This document shows positions 11,291 to 34,800 of a stretch of DNA of 64,000 nucleotides, piece after piece. Within the stretch, counting starts at the first letter, position 1. Each line of letters starts with the position of its first letter. This DNA comes from Ceratodon purpureus. Taxonomy: Eukaryota; Streptophyta; Bryopsida; Pseudoditrichales; Ditrichaceae. The stretch is taken from assembly GCA_014871385.1 (NCBI GenBank), contig CM026424.1, positions 18,695,357 to 18,759,356 of the forward strand, written 5' to 3'. The translations under genes were made by a program, and so were the position numbers. A model generated the notes under the pieces. The model saw nothing but the letters and a program-made list of their open reading frames with translations, was not told the origin of the DNA and searched no databases.

Positions 11291-13282
11291 TCCCCTTATT
11301 CTGGTGTTCCCAATCCGGGAAGCATCCATTTTCCCAAACAAGCTGCTCTCATCCGCTATGAAGTTATGTATTCTTGTCCAGATCTGGTGATTCCCGTCTG
11401 CGCATTTCTGCCAACTACTGTATTCTTACTAAAAAGTGATTCTATTTGCGTTTAGGAACAGGCATGGTTCAAATGGAGTGCCTTGTATCATGTATGTATG
11501 TGCTCGCAAGTCACCCTTGCCATTGGATAAAGTGCGCGCAAGAACGACAGCAGTAGTGTATAATATTCCCTTCAGACATATGAATTGTGTGTACTGTAAC
11601 TGTTTGGAAGCATTGGTCTGGGAAAAGAACATGTTTTGTCCTGTTTTTGGATTACTCTGCATGAGCTAAGTACCTCTAATTTAAATATGTGATATAACAC
11701 CTGTTTGACAATATTTAACCCCTGATATTTTTTGATCGATTTTTACCTAAAAGAGTCTTCAATTGCCATTTTAAAAGCAAGAAAGCTAAAGAATCAAAAC
11801 AAAAGCTTTCTTTGATTTTTTTAGATATGATTTTTAAGTAATCTCTATCTTTCATACAATAAAGAATTTTATTTTTTTCATCATCAAAATGGGTGAGAAA
11901 GATTTGATTTCTTGACGATTTCAAAGCCAAACATTGGATTGGAGTCCAAAATAGTTCTATATACTTTTGCCATATAAGATTCTAATTAGATTTTTCATCA
12001 ACAAAAATGAAAATGTTGAAATGGAGTCTAACTTTTTCTAAATCTAAATCTAAATACCAAAACTATTTACCAATGAGAATTTTCTCATTTCTTGAGTTTA
12101 AACCTAATGTTTTTTTGGTATAAACCCGCCCAAAGGTAGCATACTCCTTCCATATTTTGATTCCATGATAAATACCTGTATTATACTCCTCTGAAGTCAT
12201 TTTATTCTTCAACCACAAATCAATCCAAAGTGAATTTGTATGAAATCATTTCCATATTTAAATTACTTGGTATAAAAAGGAAATTTATTCAATTTACTAT
12301 TTTTATTGGAAGTTGTGAGATCAAAATTGTACATGGGTCAAACTACCACCAAGTAGACCGTGGCTTCAAAATTTCTTAATTCTTGTGACGTTGAGTTTTC
12401 ATTTCAATTTGCTATAGGGGGAAATAAATCGTGACCACCTTGAATCCAACCACACATTTGCACAAAAAGTACACTGATAGCCATGAGTTTTTCTGTTACC
12501 TTATGCATTTAACCATGATAATTGTAGAACCAGGCCTCCACTGGATTGTGTGTGACCTGATGACATTGTATGATAACAAGTATAAACTTTATTATCTTGA
12601 AAACAGTCTAACACTAATTCAAAGCCCTTTCTTCCCTTCTCGTGGATTCCTCACTGGATAGATTTAAACAGATTTAGAAAAGAATATTACAGTTGAATAA
12701 TTACATTTGAAAAAATCATGAGAGTTTTTGAACTACACCACAAACTACTATAAACTTTGGGCAACTACCCCATGGATAAATTGCTCCTCAGTGGTTAAAT
12801 TGCCAGTCAAATAATTGGGTAATACTGAACTAACCAAATGAATCATGTTTATTGCTGTAGGGGAACAGAGGCAGGTGGTACATTTACAGTTTTTCGGAAC
12901 AGCCACAAAATAATTTTGCGACTGTGACCCTTACTACGATACTAAATGAGGTGAACAACAAATTCAATAATATCTACATATCACCGTACTGGTGGATGCA
13001 CTGTTACAATGGCCATGATAGGCTTCTTTGCAACAAGCTCTGCTCCCTTGAGATGTGACCGTGGTAAACAAGATCACTCCTAAGTGAGCAACATTAGATG
13101 GTCCCAGTTATCAGCGTTGTACTTATCATATGCAGAGAAAGGTCTAAAGGATTTAGACCTTTAGAAGCAGGTGTGGTAGAAGTGCATTGAATAAGTGGGG
13201 CGAACAAGGCAATAGCAATATGAATGAACAAAGAGCTGAGTCTAGGGAGTATATACCAGTACTTTCAAAATTTGGGATCATA
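11291..13282. other. Intergenic DNA and 3' flank of the PP4R3 gene
   Basis: Small frames at 11429-11669 (both strands) and 12431-12661 show no family motif. The part from about 12.8 kb to 13.28 kb probably includes the 3' untranslated region of the minus-strand PP4R3 gene, but I cannot place its polyadenylation site. Confidence 0.4.
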
Positions 13283-25002
<11,720 letters not shown>

Positions 25003-26550
25003 GTATGATCCCTCCAGTTTTAACTTCGGCTCTACGCCTCTTAACAACCAATTGAATTCCCGGTTAACACACCAAGGCCCCAGTGCGAAGCTGGCGGAAG
25101 CGTTTATGCACCTCTGATATCCTTTTTCCTTCAAACACACCTCCTACCGATTAATATTTACAACTTTCTTGCTCCTCAGCCTGAAACCTGACCTGTCTGT
25201 CCAAGTCAACTGTCAACCAATTGCCGCAACAACCAGCACGGCATATGCTCAACACGCTTCCACGGGACTGCCATGATGACACAGCTTCAACCACATCAAG
25301 CGCACAATCCCACCGAATGCATTCTCGTCAATGTTGACCATCGCCTCATCTCACTCTCAATTAGGTGCACTGAACCAGAGTATCACAATCCCTCATGCAA
25401 ATTCTCACCCGCAGAAAGAAACTGCCATCCATGCGCCACCATTATCCTCCCTTCCCCTCAACATACCCCCACTGCACTTCTTGACCAGCTAAAAAACCAT
25501 CACCGGCACAACGCACTGCCAATTCCTCCCCGCCAATAATCCCCACGCCCGTCCCCCACCTCACCACCTTCCCGCAAAAGCCTCCATTCCCCTCCCCTCA
25601 CCACCACGAGTAACCACTCCCCGCTCTCCTCAAGCAACCACCGCCACAACCTCCCTCAACCATTTCCCCTCGCCCGCGCACCGCACCGCCAGAAACTCAT
25701 CAAATTCACAAAATCTCCGCGTAATTCACGACATTTCCACTACGAACACACGCTCCGTCGCCCGTCCCGCAATACGAAACCCTAGGCGCGCTCCTAACCT
25801 GCAAACCTAACACACACACATACACACCTCCCTACGAAACCACAACCACGCCCCCGCCACCGCCACGACCACGACCACGGCCACGGCCACGGCCACTCAG
25901 ACGCGCAACCGCAACCGCAACCGCAACACCAACACCAACACCACCGGAGCTTGAAACCCTAGAAGAGGCTCCCGGGAGCCTGCAATGATTGTCTGTGAGC
26001 CCGTGAAGCAGAGCGTGGCAGGAACGAGCGCGGCAAGTGCGGCAGGACGGCGGGCAGGACGGCGGGCGGGGCGGAAATGCGATGCGATGCGATGCGGGCG
26101 GGAGGGTGCGAGTGATGGCTGTGCAAACGGTGGCTATGGCGATGGTATCTGCGCCTGTGCTTGCGCTTGTGTGTGTGTGTATGTGTGTATGTTCGCGTGC
26201 GCCTTTTTCAGCGTGTTGTGTGTGTATGCGTTGTTTTTTGCGCATGTTTTTTTGTTGTGGCGTTGTCGAGTTTTTTGTGGGAGAGACGACGGCTTCCACA
26301 GGTGGCCTTGGCTATGGCGTCCGCCACTCGGCAGCCCCGTCCCCGTCCCGGGTCGGGTCCGTCCGCTGGCCCCTCTTCCTTCGCCGCCCCGCTCCCCTCC
26401 GCCCAGTCACCTGGCAGTCGCCCCCTCTCATATCTTGGCCAGGAGTCCTCTTCTGGGCAGTCCGAAAAAAATACTTTTTTAAGTTTTTTAAAAAAAAATA
26501 TGAATGCATTTGGTGTTGTCAATTTTTCTGTACCCTGCTTGAATAATAGA
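25003..26550 (-). promoter_or_regulatory. Probable 5' leader and promoter region of the PP4R3 gene
   Basis: Between the tentative start codon and AT-rich DNA lies about 1.5 kb of high-GC sequence rich in simple repeats, as expected for a long 5' untranslated region and core promoter. Telomere-like CCCTAG motifs occur at about 25782 and 25960. Frames here of up to 169 codons on both strands are low-complexity (GRGRG, VCVCV and similar) and overlap each other, so I do not call them as genes. The transcription start is not resolved. Confidence 0.45.
25851..25965. repeat. Compound hexanucleotide microsatellite
   Basis: Runs of CCGCCA, CCACGA and GGCCAC-type units, then four CGCAAC units and three ACCAAC units, within the leader region of the PP4R3 gene. 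A TG-rich run is also present at about 26166-26190. Confidence 0.7.
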
Positions 26551-29500
26551 GGTGCCTTGAACTGGAAGTATTGGAGCTCATTTCCATGTTCTTAGGAAAG
26601 TTCTTCCATGTTGTTTGACTCACCACAGAGGATATGGGAGATAGAAAAGGGAGGTGGAGAGGGGTCATAGAATTAGCGGTCAAATATTCATAATCAAAAT
26701 GGTATAAATTGTAATTATTAGAGAATTCACTAAATCCTCGTGTTTTTTTTATTAAATATGGAGTTCATTATGGAAATATTAATATAAGGACATGACCATT
26801 TAGTAGTTGAAATGTAAATAGTTATTCAAATTCTTTGAATGAGTTATTTAAAAACCAATTAATTATATAATTACAGATATGGAAAATATACCAGTAAATT
26901 GATAATTTTACTACTTGAATCAAATAGTTTTTATGCATGATGTTTGGAAAATACGAGATTGATGAATGTGTAACCATTTTTATTTTATATAAATTGATAA
27001 CCCAAAAGATACATGGTGCCTACATAGTTATAAACTTACATCAAAATCAAACTTAATCCTTGATTGTTGCACCATCCAATTTTTTGATGTTTAATTTTAG
27101 GTGTTATTTCTCCTTTACATGGAATTAAATTGCAACTAATTTTTTTGACTTTGGTTTTTATTTAAGTCTAGTTTTTTGTTGTTACTAATGTCTTGCCAAA
27201 ATTGAAGTTATAATCAATATTTTATTACAAAAGGAATCTAAGTTTGGATTCTTTTTGCTTTGTATAATTTGGACTATTTTTTGACATTGCAAGGACATTT
27301 TTAAATGAATTTATTTTTGTTTCAAGACAATTAACAAATGTGTGGTTAGTGAAGATATGCTTTGAATTAAACATTTTAAAGGAATTGTAATTCAGATTGT
27401 ACTTACTTTACAATACTAAAGACTATTTGGGTCATTTTTATGCAATACAAAGATGGTATTTTTTCTAAAAATATCAACGAAGAGAATTTTGAGTGAAAAG
27501 CTTAAATATTTTTTAATAAAAAATAATTAGTATTATGGTTTTTAATGAACTGTTGAATTAAATCTATTGAATTAATATATACTACTATGTTTGTTAATGT
27601 ACTAATTCATTATTGTACACATGTCATCTATCTTCTACATTTATTAATACAAATTACATACAATCTTTCCAAAAACATATAATTATTGAAAGCCAATAAC
27701 AAATCAAAAGTGAACACCTAGACTTATTTGATGTAAATTAATGTAATGATCGATATTATACTAAATCCATCATTTCTTATCAACCATGGTATTTACAAGA
27801 GACCTAATTATTCTTTTTTATAAAAGACATTAAGGTCAAAGAGTTTTTAAAGCAATATTAGTTATAGTCAAGTTCAAAAACTCATTGCCTTATTAAAAAA
27901 AATTGAAGTCTTAAGAAACTATAGTAATAGTGTAACCATAAACATTGTGTAAACGACCAAAATATATCCTATTTATAACCTTTTTTACATAAATCATGGA
28001 TTTTAAAACCACATTATTCACATATATGAAGATACTATTGATATATTTGAATTTCGTTTTGAATCCACGATATTCACTCATGTTGAGTACAAGGTGGATT
28101 GAATATACTTATTTAGAATCAATTGTAAATTTCAAATTTGCTCAAGGTGGATTGAATATACTTATTTAGAATCAATTGTAAATTTCAAAGGGCACATTTG
28201 CTTTAGCTTAACCTCTGTAGTACTAATGTATACCAAAGTCACTAGTATAGTATACCAACATATATTAGCAAATAAAACAAATAGGTAATAGATGAAAATA
28301 TTTATTTAAACGGATACAAATTCATCCAAATGGACCATAACCACCAATTCTTTATTGTATGTAATTCGCTACAATATATGGTTTAGGATTTCTGATAGTG
28401 CTTCTATTTATTATTGGTGTAAAGTATCTAGTGAAGTGATTACATGAAATATGATTTATTGTTCCTAAGTATAATTGTAATTCAGGTGAAAATCTATTGC
28501 TCTTGTCTCATAATCTTTAACCTTTCATGACAACTCTAATATAGTATATTAAAATAGAACCAAGTTCTTTACATCTCTTCTTTCTTTTTATTCTTATCAA
28601 AAATACAATCTAGTACAAGGTAGGAACACTTGAATCTACCAAAATATGGAATTTAGTACCATGAACGTGAATTTTATACATAATTCAAATATGAATCTAT
28701 TAATGAAGTTGGTGTGGATTAGACATCTATATGAGGCCATAGATTTACTGGAAATAAACAACACCTAAACTCTGTATCATTGAACAACACTTGACTAAAC
28801 ATTGTTAAACCTCAATTCAACTAACAATTTTGAATTCATGGCTTGCCAACTTATGTACATCAAAATCATTTTTACCAGAAACACCAAATATCCAAGTAAA
28901 TTTTCTCCAATGTCAAGCCTTGCGTCTACAGTGTTTACCTCCTAAATCAATCACAACAATCATGTAATCTTGGTCTTATTTCCTTTAAGACATAAATATA
29001 AGATCTTGGACTGACAGACAGTTAATTCACGTTAACTTCTTTCAATTTAAAGAAACCAAAGTTCTTCTTTGTCTCATAAAAATTGTGACATATGCTTCAA
29101 ACATCATGAAGAATTTGGCAATTTCACAATGATGCCAAATTAATTTTTTAGTGAAATAAGAAGAGGCAAGACTAAGCACTTGACATCAACAATTTCAAAA
29201 GTGGCTAAATTTTGCCAAGTTGCTACCAAAATAATCAAACTGCTATATCTACAAATTAAAAAAATTAAAAAATGAAGTTAAGCTAGAAAGGACTAAAAAT
29301 GTTTTTTCCTCAAAACTATTATTTTAAACCTCTTGATAATGGGATCTAAATTTTCTTTTGACATTGTGATATTTTTTAATGAATCCAACCGTAAGATCTT
29401 ATATTTATCACTGTAAAAGACTCCTCAAAAATGTATAGTTAGAATAAAAAAAAAAACTGCAAAATCCTATCTCCAAAACTTCAAGAATAATTTTTTTTGA

Positions 29501-30159
29501 ATCCTTTCCAAAGCTGAAAATTCAAGAGTCTTAAATTTTCAAAAAATATGGATTTCAAAAATCATAAAATAGATAGATGTATGAAATGATAGTAAAATCT
29601 AAATCACTAATTACATTGGCATAAAATATAATAATGTTAATTTGAAATGGTAGGAGTGTTGCAAGAATCAATTGTAACCTTTTTCTTCATTTTCTTTTTT
29701 AAAAATTGATGAATTGAATCAAAACAAAACTTCAAAGGTTTTTTTTTTGTTTGGAAATTGTGCAAGTAAAGATTTTAGTATTGAAATTGAATTCAAGATG
29801 AAACTTCAAAGGTTGTTTTGTGTGGAATTTTTGTATGAGCCCATAAAACATGGCTTTTGTATCATTTCTTTGACGTATCAAAATAAAACAAATCAAAGAT
29901 TTATATCTTCATCACAATATGATTCTATTTTTAGACTTTTTGAAAAATAGTTTATAATTTTTTTAAACCTTGCCATTCCTATTGTGATTTAGGCTAATAT
30001 CTTAAAAAATCCATAATTCTTTCAATATTTATTATAATTCGATGAGAATAATTTTTGTTGGAAAATCTTACAAAAATTTACCTTCATTAAAAATTATAGG
30101 AAAATAAATGAAAATGTTAAGGCGATAAAACTTGCATAAATTCACTAAAGATCCGTTAT
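26551..30159. other. AT-rich intergenic DNA, no gene seen
   Basis: About 3.6 kb of AT-rich sequence with stops in all frames. The one notable structure is the short tandem duplication near 28.1 kb, listed separately. A 78-codon plus-strand frame at 29714-29950 is composition-driven. Confidence 0.55.
28090..28191. repeat. Tandem duplication, 53-bp period, two copies
   Basis: CAAGGTGGATTGAATATACT and the following 28 bases (to AAATTTCAAA) occur at 28090 and again at 28143. The copies are identical over about 48 bp, so the duplication is recent. Confidence 0.85.
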
Positions 30160-30330
30160 AAGAATCATATCATGAAGTTGCTACGTACTTAATATAAGAT
30201 GGTTTATAAGTTGCTACGTACTTAAAGATCCGTTATAAGTCTCTTAGTTCTTTGGATATCAAACCAAAATTTATGCCAGAATTTAAACCATCTTATATTA
30301 AGTACGTAGCAACTTCATGATATGATTCTT
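30160..30330. repeat. Perfect 47-bp inverted repeat (foldback)
   Basis: The left arm at 30160-30206 starts AAGAATCATATCATGAAGTT and its exact reverse complement is at 30284-30330, separated by a 77-bp loop. The loop begins with a direct partial copy of the arm (TTGCTACGTACTTA) and the AAAGATCCGTTATAAG unit that also precedes the left arm. No target duplication or typical transposon end is seen. Confidence 0.9.
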
Positions 30331-30611
30331 TCAGATATCATGGTATCACTTTAATATCTCAAGGGTATTACAAGATATCATAGAATTATTGTGTGCAATG
30401 TAGCAAAAGTAGTTGACATTTATGTGGGAGGTAGCATCCTATGCTAAATGTCATAAAATGGTTATGGGATCACTTCTTGCCATAAAAGCTGCCTCCTTCC
30501 ATCTTCACAGAACTGCCATACCTCGTCGAAGATCACATTACCATCCATCCAAAGGATGCTCGTCATCCCCACGAATCACATCTCATCCAAACACACATTC
30601 ATCCACTACCA

Positions 30612-30660
30612 TTGAACCCTAACTCCAAGTCCCTTAAACCCTAAACCCTGGCCCTAAACC
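30612..30660 (+). promoter_or_regulatory. Telo-box-like promoter motifs upstream of the L1-domain gene
   Basis: AAACCCTAAA at 30636-30645, with GAACCCTAAC at about 30614 and CCCTAAACCC at about 30652, lies roughly 190 bp before the start codon. Telo-boxes (AAACCCTAA) are established promoter elements of plant ribosomal-protein and ribosome-biogenesis genes, which fits the gene downstream. Confidence 0.6.
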
Positions 30661-30831
30661 CAAAGCCCCGAGAATTCTCGGAGGTTTCTCTCCGCAAGCT
30701 CCGACAATTTCCATCGCTGCTCGCATTCCATCGCTCCGATGCGTCATTTTTGACGCTTCTTCTCGTACACAACCTGGAGGAACAGCCTCTGCGGAAATCA
30801 GAAGGAGAATTGGAGGAGAGAGGGGGAAGTT

Positions 30832-31860
30832 ATGGCGGTGAGCATGGAGACGGAGGGGGCTGGGGGTGGGAGTGGGAGGAAAGGAGGGAGGGTGGATGCG
30901 GTGTTGGTGGGGAAGGCGGTGGATGCGCTCCTGAAGTGGAGCGGGGCGCAGAAGCAGCAGGCCAAGGCGCAGCTCCTGGAGGATGATCAGTTGGTGTATG
31001 TGGTGGTGGGGATGAACAAGGTGCCGGATAAGGGTAGGACGAATCCGTGTAGTGTTACGTTGCCACACCCGCTGTATCAGATGGACGGGAGCCGTGAGAT
31101 TTGTTTGATTGTGAGTGATCGGGAGAATGGGAAGGTGAAGCTTAATAAGCAGACGGCCAAGGGGCGGATTGAGAAGGAGGGGTTGAATATTGCGAAGGTT
31201 ATCCCGTTGTCGAAGTTGAAGAAAGATTATTTCTCGTTCGAGGCGAAGCGGAAGCTGTGCGGGTCGTATGATATTTTTCTGGCGGATGATCGGATTCTAG
31301 GGGAGTTGCCGAAGCTGCTCGGGAAGGCGTTTTATAAGAAGAAGAAGCATCCGATTCCTGTGAACCTCACGCGGGCGCAGTGGGCGGGACAGATTACGGC
31401 GGCGTTGAATTCGACGTTTGTGTATGTGAGCGGCGGCACTTGCAGCGTCGTGAAGGTTGCTAGGGTCTCGCAGACTCGGGAGGAGATCATCGCGAACGTG
31501 AACGCGGTGGTGGAGGGCGTGGCGCAGCAGATTCCCAGGAAGTGGGCTAATATCAGAGCGTTGTTTTTGAAGACTCTGGAGTCGGTCGCTCTTCCGCTGT
31601 ATCAGTCTCTGCCTGAAATGCCATTGAAAATCGAGTTGCCCGGGCTGTCTCAATTGAAGAGCTCGGAACCGCTGAAGAAGAAGCCCAAGTTAGTTGAAGG
31701 TAGTAAGGAGAAGGTAGCTAGGTCATCGAAGAATGAGAGTGCAGAGGTGGGGGACAAAATGGATGTGGTGGTCGAGGATGCCGTTGTTGACGCTGAGAAA
31801 CTAAAGAAGAGGAAACGGAAAGACACTGGGGACGGCAAGCGGAAAGCCGTGCGCGCGTAA
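30832..31860 (+). CDS. Ribosomal L1 domain-containing protein (RSL1D1/Cic1/Utp30-like)
   Basis: An intronless 342-aa protein of the ribosomal L1p/L10e superfamily. Residues about 20-255 form the L1-like domain: VGKAVDALLKW at the start, LPHPLYQ, a conserved LSKLKKDYFSFEAKRKL, YDIFLADDRILGELPKLLG, then FYKKKKHPIPVNL and a GT.S.VKV strand. The tail from about residue 275 is lysine-rich with a likely bipartite nuclear/nucleolar signal, KLKKRKRKDTGDGKRKAVRA. Relatives in yeast (Cic1, Utp30) and animals (RSL1D1) are nucleolar and act in pre-rRNA processing rather than as ribosome components. The ATG at 30832 has a purine three bases before it and GCG after it, a good plant context, and telo-boxes lie upstream. 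Codon use is G/C-rich at third positions, unlike the AT-rich surroundings. Which L1-domain paralogue this is cannot be settled by eye. Confidence 0.92.
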   Translation: MAVSMETEGAGGGSGRKGGRVDAVLVGKAVDALLKWSGAQKQQAKAQLLEDDQLVYVVVGMNKVPDKGRTNPCSVTLPHPLYQMDGSREICLIVSDRENGKVKLNKQTAKGRIEKEGLNIAKVIPLSKLKKDYFSFEAKRKLCGSYDIFLADDRILGELPKLLGKAFYKKKKHPIPVNLTRAQWAGQITAALNSTFVYVSGGTCSVVKVARVSQTREEIIANVNAVVEGVAQQIPRKWANIRALFLKTLESVALPLYQSLPEMPLKIELPGLSQLKSSEPLKKKPKLVEGSKEKVARSSKNESAEVGDKMDVVVEDAVVDAEKLKKRKRKDTGDGKRKAVRA

Positions 31861-34800
31861 CTTTTGCCGTGTTTACTTTTCTCTTCTTCAACACCACTTG
31901 ACAATTTTGATGATGATGATTAGTTTAATGTCCTTCCTCGAAAAGAAAAAGGGCTTACGCAATTGCGTTGAATCCTGCAATTCCTTTCCCATTGCCATGA
32001 GAATACACTCGAAGTTATTTTGGTCTGATACTGTAGGTCTAGTTTCCTCATATTAGTTGTTTAGGGTTAGAAGCTCTGGCTCGGCAACTCAGGAGCCGAT
32101 GTAATTTTACAAATCTTTTTATCCCTTTTTGATACTATTTCAATTTGCACCGGGATGGTCGGTGTTACCCAGACGTTCCTCTTTGCATTTGCGTCTCTTT
32201 CAAACTTATTTGCTGTGAAGTGTAAACTGCATCCAGTGTTTTGCTTCAAAATACTCGCATGCTTTTTATTGTTGATAGCATACACTTTGCTTCATTGCCG
32301 ACAGTTTTGTTTATTTATTTATTTTATTTTCCGCAATGCCGTGCGGTCTAGAGTTGTTGGAGACAATAGTTGTGTGAAGGTGTTGGAGCTGAGTTGCTGT
32401 TTGGTTGGATTTCTGGTTGCTGGGCTGATACTCTTTGAACTGAACGCTGCTTGAGTGTGTACAGATATCGCGAGAGCGTATTCTATTGCATGTAACTGAG
32501 TTGGCCATGTTACATGCACCAGGTTTCAGCTTACGAAGGAGGCATCGTCTTTTTGCCGGCCCAGGAACCCATGTGCGAGTATATTGCCAAAGTCATATTT
32601 CTTAGGTATTATTGTCAAATCGATGGAAAGAAATAATAGTCTGCTCTTAGGTGCGAGTTCAGACCTGCGTGTTCAGATGCTTGGACCCTTTCTGCTCTGC
32701 TTCAGCTAGTTTCTGTGAGTGTAGCTTTTACTCATCGCAAGTGTGTTTGGTTTCCTTTTATGTTAAAAGAGTCACTTGTAGTGGTTCGCATTGAGAGCGT
32801 CCCAACGTATTCCTAAAATTCTCTAAGACTTTTTCTTGTCCAGCAATTTGTGTACCCCGGGAATCATGTTCTTAGACGCAGTGGTGAGCAACTGTGACAC
32901 TTGATGGAGTTGCAACATTCACGCTTGAGACCTTCACATTATTCCTCCTGCGGCCTACCGGTTGACCAAGGAGGATATTTGTTTTGCAAACAAATGGACT
33001 GGTAAGTCATCTCTAGACTTTGCTTCTCATCAACCTTACGTAATATTGTGTAATGAATAATACGAGCATGGACGTTGCACCTGTGATGGTGGGTTTTGGT
33101 GTAGTTGTGGATGTGTAGTCTTGTACAAGTTCATTGGTTCGTCAGCCTCAAATCGCTGTATGATATGGTGCTTTGAGTGGTCGAATATATTTATTAGCTG
33201 CAGTGTGCTGCTTCTCAATATTGCTCGAGTTTACTGAGTTTATTCTGTTACGGTTTCTGAGATTCTGGAAGTCCAGCTCGTGAATTTGGCTTCCCATGCT
33301 TAGTTGTACCTGAGGAATTGAACCTATTGTATCTGTCTCACTCTGCAATCGATTATTGCTGCTGCGCATGTGACTACCGGTATGTAAGTTATACCATGGT
33401 CTCTTTGCCAAGTATTCTTCTAATCAGACTTCACAGAAACAGTTTTTGAAGATTGAGTGTTGGTTTTAAACTGGCATTTCTGGACTTGATGGTCGTAGGG
33501 AAGATTGATTGTAGAAGAGGTGGAATTCCTCCATCATGTGGGTCAGAGTACAATACTATTTCTGTTGGATTTGGTATAACGGGCATTAGCTTTCTACGAG
33601 CATAGGGATATCATAAGGATAGTGTGGGTCACAACGGTACAACATAGTTCAAACAATGTGGGTAAATGGTCCACATTACAAAAAGGATTATAAGTGTGAT
33701 TTTAAAATAATGTAGACTGTTTGAAGTAAAGTAGTCCACACAGAGTAGAATTAAAAGTATACCATGCTGCAAGTACAACACAAGTCCTTCAATAACAAGC
33801 AACTAAGGCGGTGATCTGCAGGTCCAAAAGAGATTGAGATACATTGTGTGCATCTCAAGAAATTTCACTCGGTGGTAGGAAAGGAGATTGAAATTATGCA
33901 TGTAGTTGAGTACAGCACTGATAGCCTTGCTCAACGCATGATTCATATTTGGTGACAGGTGCTCCTTCAGACTTCTTATGTCGACAGGCGTTGCTCGTCA
34001 TTAACATTATTACCAGCTAGCAATGGGGAACCAAGCAGTGTCCACCTATAATATGAGTGCCTATGGTCCTGATGACAAGGAGTCCTGGCATGTCCTGTGC
34101 CTGACTGTTCCTCAAGTACCATGAGTTTGTGAGTTGGGTGGTGAACCATGAAAGACCGGTATAAGTTGACCGTCGTCCTCCCTTTTTGTTTGCTTAAATC
34201 TTCTGTCTGATTGGATCAAAAAAAGAGATAGCGGTCTGAATGTGTTGGTAAATGAGTTGTACTCTGCTACAACATCTTGGTTTGTTGTTTGTTGGGTCTT
34301 TTACTCATCAACTGAACAAACTTAAAAGAGTTGGAGTATGTATTGTGGTCCACCATAATTTGTAAAATATGTGTCAAGGGTAGCTTTGACTGATCCACCA
34401 GATGTTGCATGCAATTGCACTGGTCAATTTTTGACACTGTTAGAAGAGCGAAAGGGCTGCAATTGCATTGAAGCCATTTGTTGCATTATGTTGTAGACAT
34501 ATCTTGCCAAGCCTGAGTGTTGCTCCCACGTGTTATGTTGCATCACCTGTACTGAACCAGATGTTTTTGAGCTACAGGATGAGGATTCAAAGCCTCTCGC
34601 TTTTATCTTGAATATGGACACTGGCATCATGCACAAAGTTTCAAAACATGCAAGGCCTGGGGTACAACAGCTACACTGATTGTGGCTCAGAATTGAGTTG
34701 GGTTTGGAGCTGGAGCATTTCCAGGCATTATCAAATCAGCATTGACGCGTGCTGTTTAAATTCAGTTTGATTTTTGATCAGTGGCAGTAATGGATAAAAC

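Noticed and set aside
25832-26546. Overlapping frames of 144 to 169 codons on both strands upstream of PP4R3
   Set aside because: Low-complexity products of microsatellites and high GC content; no start context, domain or splice connection to the PP4R3 exons was found.
30634-31068. 144-codon minus-strand frame rich in H, P and L
   Set aside because: Antisense shadow of the GC-rich 5' part of the L1-domain gene.
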